From NCBI RefSeq assembly GCF_000373985.1, contig NZ_KB893057.1, positions 62,001 through 126,000 on the forward strand: a stretch of DNA of 64,000 nt, in the 5' to 3' direction. A program made the position numbers and the translations under genes. This DNA is from Desulfobacter curvatus DSM 3379. GTDB taxonomy: Bacteria > Desulfobacterota > Desulfobacteria > Desulfobacterales > Desulfobacteraceae. This document shows, piece by piece, positions 1-8,145 of this stretch. The notes under the pieces were generated by a model. That model was not told the DNA's origin. It worked only from the letters and a program-made list of their open reading frames with translations, and did not search any database. Each line of letters starts with the position of its first letter. Positions within the stretch are counted from its first letter, which is position 1.

Positions 1-1
1 T

Positions 2-676
2 CTTGAAAAGCCATGGAGCAATGATGACATGATTTTAACCATCCAAAGTGCCCTGACCGCTTATGATCAAGAGGCCCGCCTTGAAAATAAAAACCGTCAG
101 TTAATAAAACTTAATCAAGAGCTTGAGGCCAAGGTACAGGAAAGAACCCGGGAGCTGGAACAAAAAAATAGGGAGCTGGAGCGCCTGGCCACTTTTGACC
201 AGCTCACAGGCTTGGTCAACCGGGCTAAACTTGACGAAGTGCTCACGGCTGAATTAATCCGCTCTAACCGGTATGGTAACTCTCTTGGTTTGATCATGGT
301 GGATATCGATCATTTCAAAGTGGTTAATGATACCCATGGCCATCAGGTTGGAGACCAAGTCCTTCGATTGTTTGCCGAACAGCTTAGGCATGGGGTGCGT
401 GATGCGGATGTTCCCGGGCGTTGGGGCGGAGAAGAGTTTTTAATTATTTGTCCGGAGTCAGATCTGCATGGGGTGGTGACATTAGCCCAGTCCCTGAGGA
501 AACGCGTCCGGAATCATGAAGTTGAAGGCGTGGGCAAAAAAACAGCCAGCTTTGGGGTTACGGTATTTGAGAAAAAGGATACGATTGCAACCATTATCAG
601 CAGAGTTGACAAGGCGTTGTACATGGCCAAGGTGGCAGGACGGAACCGGGTGGAATGTGTGATGCCGGGCGTTTGA
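2..676 (+). CDS. Response regulator-diguanylate cyclase (GGDEF), 3' part only
   Basis: The reading frame is open to the window edge, so the gene begins upstream; the ATG at 29 is internal. The first codons read KPWSNDD followed by a helix, typical of the end of a CheY-like receiver domain, where the conserved Lys sits before Pro-Trp. A charged coiled coil follows (about residues 25-60 of the visible part), then a GGDEF domain. The active-site motif is GGEEF (visible residues 142-146), and an RxxD inhibitory site (RDAD, 133-136) lies five residues before it. By family knowledge this is a catalytically competent cyclase making cyclic di-GMP from two GTP, with product feedback. It ends 8 bp from the convergent permease gene, with no obvious terminator between. 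The receiver-GGDEF reading is secure; the input signal cannot be seen. Confidence 0.88.
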   Translation, partial: LEKPWSNDDMILTIQSALTAYDQEARLENKNRQLIKLNQELEAKVQERTRELEQKNRELERLATFDQLTGLVNRAKLDEVLTAELIRSNRYGNSLGLIMVDIDHFKVVNDTHGHQVGDQVLRLFAEQLRHGVRDADVPGRWGGEEFLIICPESDLHGVVTLAQSLRKRVRNHEVEGVGKKTASFGVTVFEKKDTIATIISRVDKALYMAKVAGRNRVECVMPGV

Positions 677-684
677 AAAATAGT

Positions 685-1917
685 TCAAACACGGGCCATC
701 GCCTCCACCGGAGTAATTCTTGCCGCCTTGATTGCCGGATACAGGCAGACAAGGACGCCCAACCCCATAATGACGGCATTCACGTAACAGATATCTTTGA
801 TCGTAAAAAACGGGAATACCATCCGTCCCATGCCCCAGAACTCAGATCCCTGGGCCATGAAGGACATATCAATCCCGCCGGAAAAAAGATAAAGGGTTAA
901 AAGTCCTAAAAGATTACCCACCACAAGGCCGATCATAAGAAGAATAAGGCACTCCAGTAACACGTTGATAATGATTCTTACAGGTTTAAGTCCCAGCGCT
1001 TTGAGCAGCCCGAATTCCCGGGTTCTTTCCAGGACTGCCATGAGCATGGTATTGACCAGTCCGAACGCCATGGCAATGAAAATGACCAGGTACCAGAGCA
1101 GCATAAATCGGTCAAACATTCCCAGATAGCCCTTGAGCAAAGGCAGCATATCCATCCATGTCAACGCGCAAAGATCCCGGGGCAGGTTTTGACGAATAGT
1201 CCCAAGTACCCTATTCAACCCTTGGGAATCCATGCCGGTGCTGTCGGGCAGGCGCACACAGGCTAAAGAAATGTCGTCTTTTATTCCCAGAAGCGTCTGG
1301 GCTGCCCTTAGCGTAATGAAAACATATTGTTTTTCAGTGGACTGCATTTCAGCTTTAAAGGTTCCCCTGATTTTAAAGGCCCTGGACGCGGTTTCCCGGT
1401 TTGCACCCTGGGTCATGAGCACCAGCTTTCGGCCGATTTTTGTCTCAAAATTGTTTAAAAGAGTCTCCCCCACCACGATTCCATGGTCGTCGCCGGGTGC
1501 CAGCAGCTCTCCTTTGGGAGTAATATCCCCGTAAAATGAGAGGTTCGGTTCTTTTTCAGGGTCAATGCCCAGAATGGTGATACCCTGGGAGTTTCCGGCA
1601 TTGGCGGCCACACCGTTCACCTGGATGCGAAACGCCCACAACGCCCCTTTGGGCAGGCTTTGGTCCAGCAATTCCGCCACAGGGGCCGGGTGGGTGATCC
1701 GATTCTCAACTGACGGATCTTCCCGGAACATGGCATTTTGGATCTGGATGTGGCCGGTCAGCGTGTTTAATGCGTTTTCCAGGGTGGAAGCCATCATACC
1801 CCGGGACAGGGCGCTGAAGGCCAGCATGGTCCATGCCCCGATGACCACGGCAACCAGAATGATGCCGGTCCTTTTGGGATTGCGCCAGATATTGCGCCAG
1901 GCCATGAGAATTTGCAT
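685..1917 (-). CDS. ABC transporter permease, FtsX/LolE-MacB type (second of tandem pair)
   Basis: The protein has 410 residues and the FtsX/MacB layout: one N-terminal membrane helix (about 18-40), a large periplasmic domain (about 45-265), then three membrane helices toward the C-terminus. The motif NTMLMAVLERTREFGLLKAL around the second helix is characteristic of this permease family. Such permeases do not move substrate through a pore but couple cytoplasmic ATP hydrolysis to periplasmic work, such as lipoprotein extraction. The gene lies 9 bp behind a paralogous permease of identical length, which suggests the two form a heterodimer as LolC/LolE do. No ATPase gene is present on either side, so the partner must be encoded elsewhere. 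The substrate is unknown. Confidence 0.85.
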   Translation of the reverse strand: MQILMAWRNIWRNPKRTGIILVAVVIGAWTMLAFSALSRGMMASTLENALNTLTGHIQIQNAMFREDPSVENRITHPAPVAELLDQSLPKGALWAFRIQVNGVAANAGNSQGITILGIDPEKEPNLSFYGDITPKGELLAPGDDHGIVVGETLLNNFETKIGRKLVLMTQGANRETASRAFKIRGTFKAEMQSTEKQYVFITLRAAQTLLGIKDDISLACVRLPDSTGMDSQGLNRVLGTIRQNLPRDLCALTWMDMLPLLKGYLGMFDRFMLLWYLVIFIAMAFGLVNTMLMAVLERTREFGLLKALGLKPVRIIINVLLECLILLMIGLVVGNLLGLLTLYLFSGGIDMSFMAQGSEFWGMGRMVFPFFTIKDICYVNAVIMGLGVLVCLYPAIKAARITPVEAMARV

Positions 1918-1926
1918 GATCTCTCC

Positions 1927-3159
1927 TTATACGGCTCGCATGGCCTCAACGGGTTTGATGCCATGCACTTTGAATGCCGGGTACAAGGCTGTTAGGATGG
2001 TGATGAGAAATACGGCTGCCGGGCCTGCGAACGCCGTGATTAGCGTCAGCTTTGGCCGGATCAGGCCGGGAATGCCGTATTGCCGCATCATGCCCTCAGC
2101 CTCTCCCATGGGGATACCGGTGTGTTCCAGCCAGAGGGTGAGTATACAGCCGGCCAAAATGCCCAAAATAATTCCGCACAGGGTTAAAAATCCCGATTCA
2201 AGGATCAGCACCCGTGATAACCGCCAGGGCCCGGCACCAATAGCCATGAGGGTGCCGAACTCTTTGGTTCGCTCAAAAACAGCCATGATAAAGGTATTCA
2301 TAATACTGAAGGCTACCATGACCAGCAAGATAGCATAGAAGATGAGTCCACCCCCAAGGTCCATCTGGATGGACTGGATCAGTCCGGGAGTCAGTTCATC
2401 CCAGGACATGCAGACAAGGCCGGGTTGTATTCCCGGTTGTGAGAGGTGCTTGAATATGGCAGATTTTACCTTCCCCACATGCCACAGACTGTCACAGGAA
2501 ATGATGATTTCATGCACGGCACCTCCCATGGCAAAGGTCTCCTGGAAATGAGGCAGGGGGATTTGAATGGCGGATCGATCGTACTCATCCATTCCGGATG
2601 CGAATATGCCTGTCACCTCAAGCACCGTAGCGGCAATGGAGCCGTCCATGGCTGATCCGAGGATCACCAGTTCATCCCCGATGTCAATTTTAAGATTTTT
2701 AGCCAAAAGCGATCCGATCACGGCGGCATTGGTATCCGAAGGGTTCAGATATCGTCCTTTACGGATGGTCTGGGGTACGCTTGAGATTTCGGCTTCCTTT
2801 TCAGGGTCAATGCCGGTGATGAAACCACCGCTGGTGCGCAGGGCGGAAGAGAGTAGGGCAAAGGCATTTGCCCTAAAGGAAACGGCTGTGATATGAGGTG
2901 TTTGATCAAGTGTACGGACAATATCTGACGGTGCTTCTACCACCTGCCTGATCTTGTGGTCCGTGTTATACCCTTGTTTAAGTATCTGGATGTGGCCGGT
3001 ACGGGTCTTCACCGACGTATCAATCATAACTTCATAAGTGCCGATCTGAAGTGACAGCATGAATATCAGCAGCACACAGGCAAAGGCAATGGCTAAAATG
3101 GTCAGGATGGTTCGCCTGGGATTGCGCCGGATATTGCGCCAGGCCATGAGCATCTCCAT
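1927..3159 (-). CDS. ABC transporter permease, FtsX/LolE-MacB type (first of tandem pair)
   Basis: This is a 410-residue permease with the same N-terminal signature as the next gene (LMAWRNIRRNPRRT) and the same family motif NTFIMAVFERTKEFG before the second membrane helix. The N-terminal helix, periplasmic domain and three C-terminal helices are evident from hydrophobicity. It starts 5 bp after the LolA-like gene stops, so the three genes form one transcription unit. The two permeases have diverged a good deal outside the membrane segments, as expected for an old duplication that became a heterodimer. The likely role is lipoprotein or lipid handling between the inner membrane and the periplasm; this is inferred from the LolA-like neighbour. 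Confidence 0.85.
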   Translation of the reverse strand: MEMLMAWRNIRRNPRRTILTILAIAFACVLLIFMLSLQIGTYEVMIDTSVKTRTGHIQILKQGYNTDHKIRQVVEAPSDIVRTLDQTPHITAVSFRANAFALLSSALRTSGGFITGIDPEKEAEISSVPQTIRKGRYLNPSDTNAAVIGSLLAKNLKIDIGDELVILGSAMDGSIAATVLEVTGIFASGMDEYDRSAIQIPLPHFQETFAMGGAVHEIIISCDSLWHVGKVKSAIFKHLSQPGIQPGLVCMSWDELTPGLIQSIQMDLGGGLIFYAILLVMVAFSIMNTFIMAVFERTKEFGTLMAIGAGPWRLSRVLILESGFLTLCGIILGILAGCILTLWLEHTGIPMGEAEGMMRQYGIPGLIRPKLTLITAFAGPAAVFLITILTALYPAFKVHGIKPVEAMRAV

Positions 3160-3164
3160 AAAGC

Positions 3165-3926
3165 TTACCTCAGTGGTTTTTTTAATGCATTCAGGGTAAA
3201 CCGACTGTCCTGCAACGGCACATCAAATTCAAGCGTTTCATATTCAAGCAAGGTATAATCCTCCTTGGAGTCTGCGTCCATGGCACGCATGACCCAGTGG
3301 GTGGGAAATAATTTTTTTCCCATTTTCTTTATTTCAGAGGTGGTCAGGATTTTTACCGCTGCCATGTCCTCGTCATAAAAGCCTTGCTCCAGGATAATGC
3401 CGTCTTCACGGATTTTAAGCTTTTGCATGCCCCATACGACAGGTGCATCCGGCTTGGGAACAGATTTAATTTCATAGACGATTATGCCGTTTTCCCGGGA
3501 GGTGCTTTCCATTTCATGGGTATAGTCATTGAGAATGCTGTCCGCCTTGGACAGATCGTTGTTGGAAAAGTCAGATCCCATCCAGGATTGGGACATCATG
3601 GAGGGCGGGATTTTGATCACCCGGTTAATTTTTGGATTATACGTCCACATGTCCCGGCCGATTTTCAATGTGCCGTTGCCCTTATCTTTTTTGGGCGCCG
3701 TAATCTGGAAAATGGAATCATTTCTCCCCCTTGTCCAGGCTTTTATAACCGATACCCGTTCCCAGCTCGCACGGTGCACGGTCATTTTTACCTGACTGAC
3801 AGACGTTTTGCCCCGCATGTAATCCCAGGCCTTGGCGATAACATCCAATGCCTGGGGGTCTTTCGCAAATGCCGGTGATGAGAAAAGTACAAGGAGTAAT
3901 CCCGCAATGAATACTGGTTTTTTCAT
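3165..3926 (-). CDS. LolA-like outer-membrane lipoprotein-sorting protein
   Basis: I chose the ATG at 3926 because it opens a clean signal peptide (MKKPVFIAGLLLVLFSSPAFA, cleavage after Ala21); the frame stays open to 4049, but that extension is not secretion-like. The mature protein of about 230 residues matches the LolA-like sorting family found beside FtsX-type permeases, with the recurring pattern GTLKIGRDMWTYNPKINRV and later W/M-rich strands. The fold is a half beta-barrel that binds acyl chains in the periplasm (family knowledge). It is the first gene of a three-gene unit with two permeases. It is not the housekeeping LolA as far as can be judged, since the neighbours and the sequence belong to the specialised subgroup. 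Confidence 0.8.
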   Translation of the reverse strand: MKKPVFIAGLLLVLFSSPAFAKDPQALDVIAKAWDYMRGKTSVSQVKMTVHRASWERVSVIKAWTRGRNDSIFQITAPKKDKGNGTLKIGRDMWTYNPKINRVIKIPPSMMSQSWMGSDFSNNDLSKADSILNDYTHEMESTSRENGIIVYEIKSVPKPDAPVVWGMQKLKIREDGIILEQGFYDEDMAAVKILTTSEIKKMGKKLFPTHWVMRAMDADSKEDYTLLEYETLEFDVPLQDSRFTLNALKKPLR

Positions 3927-4396
3927 GTCAAGCACCCTGTTATCCATTTTTGATGATATTGGTGTGTAAAATGTTGCCAAACAAAGGATAGGATCAGATC
4001 TTCCGGGCCGGCACCATGTAAATAAATAGGCAATAATAACGTTCTGCATGACTACGGCGGCTTAGAGTTAAACCCTAAAATAGGATAGGATATTGCTTTT
4101 TGTCAAGATCAGTCTGAAAAGAGACAACTGGCAGGTTCGATACGCTTTTATGGCCGATTTTAAAAGAAATTAACCGGACAGCTCTGAGTTACGACCAGCA
4201 ACATTTTGTAATTTTAAATGCATTTTTTGTAACTGCTCTTTGTATGTTGAAAGGGTGTTTTTTAAAAAAATCTTTAAAATTAAGTGAGTTATTGTCTTTG
4301 GTATGCCATTTGAATTGTCTGGAATGTTGGCGCGATGCAGCAAAGAATTGATTTGCTGCCGGCAGATTTTAATTCTGTATTATGAAGGAGTAAAGA
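3927..4396. other. Divergent intergenic region
   Basis: This AT-rich region of about 470 bp separates the LolA-like unit from the repeat-protein gene and must hold both promoters; I cannot assign a convincing sigma-70 or sigma-54 box. It contains a perfect 8-bp inverted repeat (gcagcaaa at 4337-4344, tttgctgc at 4352-4359) followed by a T-rich stretch. That repeat could fold in the leader of the repeat-protein mRNA, about 40 nt before its start codon. I see no further gene here. Confidence 0.5.
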
Positions 4397-4714
4397 ATGA
4401 AAAAAACAAAATCAATCTACTTTGTCGTCATAATTTTGATTTGTTTGATTTTCCCAACCATTGGCTCTGCGCACCCACCGTCGCGGCATGAACGATTTAG
4501 GCACGATCCGCCGTACCAGGATAGACGATTCAGGCACGGTCCACCGCCACATAGCCAATTCAGACATGGTCCGCCGCCACATAGACGGTTTAGGCACGAT
4601 CCACCGCCACCACCACATAGACGATTTAGGCATGATCCGCCACCACGTGAACGATTACTGATACCGGTACCCATACCCATACCGTTGCCGCCATTGCCAC
4701 ACAACTTATTTTGA
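4397..4714 (+). CDS. Small secreted His/Pro/Arg-rich repeat protein
   Basis: The 105-residue product begins with a signal peptide (MKKTKS, then a long hydrophobic run ending at GSA-H, about residue 25). Five imperfect repeats of the form FRH(D/G)PPPHRR follow, covering about residues 32-86, and the tail is proline-rich (IPVPIPIPLPP). A strong ribosome binding site (aaggag, 5-6 nt before ATG at 4397) and the signal peptide argue that the gene is real, although the repeats leave several other frames open. Histidine density suggests metal or polyanion binding, and the Arg/Pro content suggests an extended chain. Both are inference; I do not recognise a family. Base composition of the repeat part is unlike the AT-rich surroundings. 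Confidence 0.7.
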   Translation: MKKTKSIYFVVIILICLIFPTIGSAHPPSRHERFRHDPPYQDRRFRHGPPPHSQFRHGPPPHRRFRHDPPPPPHRRFRHDPPPRERLLIPVPIPIPLPPLPHNLF

Positions 4715-4758
4715 TACGGTCTGTTACCGCGCCACGAGCGTTTAAGTCGCAAATATAA

Positions 4759-4797
4759 AGAGCCTGTTGCAGATAAATTGTTTCTGCAACAGGCTCT
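4759..4797. terminator. Perfect 15-bp hairpin between convergent genes
   Basis: The arms agagcctgttgcaga (4759-4773) and tctgcaacaggctct (4783-4797) are perfectly complementary with a 9-nt loop. It lies between the plus-strand repeat-protein gene and the minus-strand ahbD, so it may stop transcription from either side. Neither side has a strong T-run, so efficiency is uncertain. Confidence 0.55.
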
Positions 4798-4825
4798 AAA
4801 TTCTAAAGATTTAGCGCTAAAGTAT

Positions 4826-4860
4826 AAGGGACTTTGATTGCCTATTTATCAGAGTCCCTT
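4826..4860. terminator. 12-bp hairpin at the ahbD 3' end
   Basis: The arms aagggactttga (4826-4837) and tcagagtccctt (4849-4860) pair with one G-U-type mismatch and an 11-nt loop. It lies 14 bp beyond the ahbD stop codon and is followed on the plus strand by a T-rich stretch. It probably works as a terminator for the heme operon, alone or with the neighbouring hairpin. Confidence 0.5.
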
Positions 4861-4874
4861 ACTTTCTTTTCTGT

Positions 4875-5978
4875 CTAATGCCGGGCCGGCTGGTATGTGC
4901 ACAACGGCTCCTGGGCCAGGTAATTGCCGGTGGCTTCGTATGCCCTGGCCCGGCATCCGCCACACACCTGTTTGTATTCACAGATTCCGCATTTGGGTTC
5001 AAGGTTGCTGAAGTCCCGCAATTTATTGAATACGTCTGAGTTTTCCCACACATCCTTAAAATGCTGGGCTTTAATGTCTCCACAGGTAACGTCTAAAAAA
5101 CCGCAGGTCTGTACCCGGCCTACATGGGAGATAAAGCAGAAACCGGTGCCTGCAAGGCAGCCCCTTGTGACCGCATCAAGCCCATGGGTTTCAAAACTGA
5201 CTTTTTTGCCCTCAGCCTTGGCGCGCTGGCGTAGAATCCGGTAATAGTGGGGGGCACAGGTGGCTTTAAGCTGCAAAGATGTTTTGTCCCGCTGGTCGTA
5301 AAACCAGTTCAGAGTCTTTTCATATTCCTTTGCGTCAATGGCCGTATCCACGATGTATTTGCCCCGGCCCGTGGGTACCAGCAGGAAAATGTGATGGGCC
5401 GCAGCCCCCAACGATTCTGCCAAGGCAAGAATGGCAGGAATTTCATCAAGGTTGGTCTTTGTGATAACGGTGTTGATCTGAAATTCCAGGCCGGCCGCTT
5501 TGGCTGTTTTTATGCCGTTTACTGCCCGGTCAAAGGCTCCTTCAAGCCCCCTGAACGCATCATGGGAAGCTGCAGTGGCACCGTCCAGACTTACGGAGAT
5601 ACGTTTGATGCCGCTCTCTTTAAGGCGTGCCACATTCTCTTCATTGAGCAGGGTGCCGTTGGGGGCCATGACCATACGGAGGCCGATTTTGTCTCCATAG
5701 GCGGCAATATCAAAGATATCATCCCGGAGCAGCGGTTCGCCGCCGGTGAGAATAATGATGGGTTGCCCCACCTCTCTGATCTGGTCCAGAAGTTTGAAGG
5801 ACTCTTCAGTGGTGAGTTCGTCATCGTATGCATGGTCTTCGGCCGCAGCACGGCAATGCTTGCAGGTCAGGTTACACCGGCGGGTTGTCTCCCAGGCCAC
5901 AAGGCGCAGGGTCTTGTTTTTACCCGCGCCGTGGGGGGTGCCGTGTCCCGGGGGGACTTTTCCGTGGGGATGTGCCAT
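4875..5978 (-). CDS. ahbD: Radical SAM heme synthase AhbD (Fe-coproporphyrin III decarboxylase)
   Basis: AhbD carries out the last step of the siroheme-dependent heme route, oxidative decarboxylation of two propionates of Fe-coproporphyrin III to give heme b. The 367-residue protein has the radical SAM cluster motif CNLTCKHC (Cys35, 39, 42), the GGEP motif (ILTGGEPLLRDD), and a C-terminal SPASM-like cysteine region with GTGFCFISH, TCGFL and CGICEYKQVCGGC, a pattern that distinguishes AhbD from AhbC and NirJ. A His/Gly-rich leader precedes the core. The gene is last in the unit and overlaps hemB by one base. The ahbA/ahbB decarboxylase genes needed earlier in the pathway are not in this window. 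Confidence 0.9.
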   Translation of the reverse strand: MAHPHGKVPPGHGTPHGAGKNKTLRLVAWETTRRCNLTCKHCRAAAEDHAYDDELTTEESFKLLDQIREVGQPIIILTGGEPLLRDDIFDIAAYGDKIGLRMVMAPNGTLLNEENVARLKESGIKRISVSLDGATAASHDAFRGLEGAFDRAVNGIKTAKAAGLEFQINTVITKTNLDEIPAILALAESLGAAAHHIFLLVPTGRGKYIVDTAIDAKEYEKTLNWFYDQRDKTSLQLKATCAPHYYRILRQRAKAEGKKVSFETHGLDAVTRGCLAGTGFCFISHVGRVQTCGFLDVTCGDIKAQHFKDVWENSDVFNKLRDFSNLEPKCGICEYKQVCGGCRARAYEATGNYLAQEPLCTYQPARH

Positions 5979-6955
5979 CAGCTATTCAACTCCCTTGCCA
6001 CGTCTATGGCTGCGTAGGTCATGATAATATCGGCTCCGGCCCGCTTGATGGACAGCAGGGTTTCCATGATCATGGCTTTGCCGTCCACCCATCCCATCAT
6101 CTCAGCTGCCTTAATGATGGAGTATTCACCGGATACGTTATATGCGGCCACAGGCAGATCGATCTCTTCTCTTACTCTGTAAATGATATCCAGGTAGGAG
6201 AGCGCCGGTTTTACCATAATAATGTCTGCACCTTCCTCGATGTCCATGGTGGCTTCCCTGATCGCTTCAAGGGAATTGGCAGGGTCCATCTGGTAGGTCT
6301 TGCGGTTTCCGAATTGGGGCGCGGATTCCGCAGCTTCCCGGAAAGGGCCGTAAAAGGCCGAGGCGTATTTTACGGCATAAGACATGATGGGGATATGGGA
6401 AAACCCCTCGTCATCCAAGATACCTCTGATTTCTGCCACGCGACCGTCCATCATGTCGGAAGGGGCCACCATGTCGGCACCTGCCTGCACATGGGACAAC
6501 GCCGTTTTGGCAAGCAGATCCAGGGTGGAATCATTGTCAACGGTGCCGTCATCCATGACCATACCGCAATGACCGTGGTCTGTATACTCACACAGGCAGA
6601 CATCGGTGATTACGGTAAGATCCGGGACCTGTTCCTTGACGGCCGTCACTGCTTTTTGAACAATACCGTCATGGGCATAGGCCTGGGTGCCAAGGCAGTC
6701 TTTTTTATCGGGAATACCGAACAGCATAATGCCCGGAATACCTTCGTCTTTGGCTTGTTTTGCCGTCGTGACAATGTGATCAATAGAGAGCTGGAACTGT
6801 CCAGGCATGGAATTGATAGGCTTTTTAACGGATTTGCCTTCAACCGCAAAAAGGGGAAGAACCAGATCATCTCTGGAAAGCTTTGTTTCCCTGATCATCC
6901 GCCGGAAATTGGCCGTGGCCCTAAGCCGTCTGCCTCTGTATTCGGGAAACAGCAT
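5978..6955 (-). CDS. hemB: Porphobilinogen synthase (delta-aminolevulinate dehydratase)
   Basis: HemB condenses two 5-aminolevulinate molecules to porphobilinogen in the cytoplasm, the first common step of all tetrapyrroles. The protein has 325 residues, the normal family length. The two Schiff-base lysines are visible: Lys196 in YAVKYASAFYGPF and Lys249 in IIMVKPALSYLD. A three-cysteine zinc site is present (DVCLCEYTDHGHC, Cys120, 122, 130), so this is a zinc-type enzyme. It overlaps ahbC at its start and ahbD at its end by single bases, so translation is probably coupled. Its position between two late-pathway radical SAM enzymes links the first and last stages of heme synthesis in one transcript. 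Confidence 0.96.
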   Translation of the reverse strand: MLFPEYRGRRLRATANFRRMIRETKLSRDDLVLPLFAVEGKSVKKPINSMPGQFQLSIDHIVTTAKQAKDEGIPGIMLFGIPDKKDCLGTQAYAHDGIVQKAVTAVKEQVPDLTVITDVCLCEYTDHGHCGMVMDDGTVDNDSTLDLLAKTALSHVQAGADMVAPSDMMDGRVAEIRGILDDEGFSHIPIMSYAVKYASAFYGPFREAAESAPQFGNRKTYQMDPANSLEAIREATMDIEEGADIIMVKPALSYLDIIYRVREEIDLPVAAYNVSGEYSIIKAAEMMGWVDGKAMIMETLLSIKRAGADIIMTYAAIDVARELNS

Positions 6956-8145
6956 TATACACCCTCCTTTTTGATCTCTTCATCCGTAAGGTAACAGGCC
7001 GGATCCGAATCCCAGGGGTCTCCTGCGACAGACTCGGCTCTGGCCCTGAAGTTGCCGGCACAGATGTCCAGCCAACGGCATTGGGCACATCTGCCTTTAA
7101 CGTGTTTTTTCTTCTCTTTCATTTTCATCAAGAATTCGTTTTCAGAATCTGTCCAGATTTCGCTGAAAGGTCTGTCCTTGATGTTGCCGAAACTGATTTC
7201 CCGCCAGAACTGGTCCGGATGAACTTCACCATCCCAGGATATACACCCGATGCCACGGCCCGAGTTATTGCCTTCGTTCATCTCAAGCAGTTCGAGCACT
7301 TCGGCGGCCCGTTCGGTGTCTTCTTTAAGCAGGCGCTGGTACAGGTAGGGACCGTCTGCATGGTTGTCCACGGTGAGGATCTCCTTGGGCTTATTACGGT
7401 CGTGAAGGTCCCTTGTGCGGTCCATGATCAAATCAAGCACCTGACGGGTCTCCTCATGACTTAAATCCTCCTTGGCAATTTCCTGTCCGCGGCCTGAATA
7501 CACCAGGTGGTAGAAACAGGCCCTGGGAATTTTTTTCTCTTCCAGCAGATCAAAAATGCCCGGGATATCCTTGACGTTTCTTTTATTAATGGTAAACCGC
7601 AGCCCCACCTTAATGCCGGCTTCCTGGCAGTTGTCAACGGCCTGCAATGCCTTTTTATACGCACCGGGAACGCCCCTGAACATGTCATGGGTGGCTTCAA
7701 GTCCGTCCAGGCTGATCCCCACATAGGAGAGCCCCACTTCTTTGAGCTGCTTGGCCTTCTCTTTGGTGATCAGGGTGCCGTTGGTGGAGATGACGGCGCG
7801 CATGCCTTTGGATACGGCATACTGGGCATATTCCACAAGGCGTGGATGCATCAGCGGTTCTCCGCCGGAAAACAGAAGCACCGGAACCCCGAATTGAGCC
7901 AGATCATCCATCATGGCAATACTTTGTTCATGGGTCAGTTCATTGTCATAGGCAATATTTTCAGACTGGGCATAGCAGTGAACGCACTTCAGGTTGCACC
8001 GCCGGGTCATATTCCAGACCACCACCGGCTTTTTGTCCTTTGAGAACTGAAGCAGATGGGAGGGTAGTTTGCCTGAATGCCTTGAATAGCGTAACGTATC
8101 CGAGGGTTCCACCGTAGCGCAGTAAAGTTTTGAAATTCCAATCAT
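6955..8145 (-). CDS. ahbC: Radical SAM 12,18-didecarboxysiroheme deacetylase AhbC
   Basis: AhbC removes the two acetate side chains from 12,18-didecarboxysiroheme, giving Fe-coproporphyrin III. The 396-residue sequence opens with MIGISKLYCATVEPSD, typical of this family, and carries the radical SAM motif CNLKCVHC (Cys50, 54, 57), GGEPLMHP, and a C-terminal auxiliary-cluster region (CAQCRWLDICAGN, then a final Cys near PACYLTDEE). The extended N-terminus and the GIGCISWDGEVHPDQFW segment separate it from AhbD. It overlaps hemB by one base and the ClpX-like gene by four (ATGA). The alternative would be the paralogue NirJ of heme d1 synthesis, but no other nir genes are near, so AhbC is preferred. 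Confidence 0.9.
   Translation of the reverse strand: MIGISKLYCATVEPSDTLRYSRHSGKLPSHLLQFSKDKKPVVVWNMTRRCNLKCVHCYAQSENIAYDNELTHEQSIAMMDDLAQFGVPVLLFSGGEPLMHPRLVEYAQYAVSKGMRAVISTNGTLITKEKAKQLKEVGLSYVGISLDGLEATHDMFRGVPGAYKKALQAVDNCQEAGIKVGLRFTINKRNVKDIPGIFDLLEEKKIPRACFYHLVYSGRGQEIAKEDLSHEETRQVLDLIMDRTRDLHDRNKPKEILTVDNHADGPYLYQRLLKEDTERAAEVLELLEMNEGNNSGRGIGCISWDGEVHPDQFWREISFGNIKDRPFSEIWTDSENEFLMKMKEKKKHVKGRCAQCRWLDICAGNFRARAESVAGDPWDSDPACYLTDEEIKKEGV

Noticed and set aside
1565..2338. Long plus-strand open frame of 257 codons opposite the permease genes
   Set aside because: It is antisense to two clear permeases, has low-complexity Met/Arg-rich composition and no family features.
4320..4350. Possible sigma-54 site (ttggcgcgatgcagc) before the repeat protein
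   Set aside because: Spacing between GG and GC is 9, not 10, and the flanks do not match.
4490..4660. CRISPR-like repetition
   Set aside because: The repeats are in-frame coding units of about 30 bp without unique spacers; no cas genes.
4417..4752. Minus-strand Gly/Cys-rich frame opposite the repeat protein
   Set aside because: It arises from the repeats read backwards; the plus-strand frame has the signal peptide and ribosome binding site.
5828..6994. Plus-strand frame of 388 codons opposite hemB and ahbD
   Set aside because: Mirror of codon usage in real genes on the other strand; no ribosome binding site or recognisable domain.
6955..8145. NirJ of heme d1 synthesis instead of AhbC
   Set aside because: Linked to hemB and ahbD with no nirDLGH-type or nirS genes; N-terminal signature fits AhbC.
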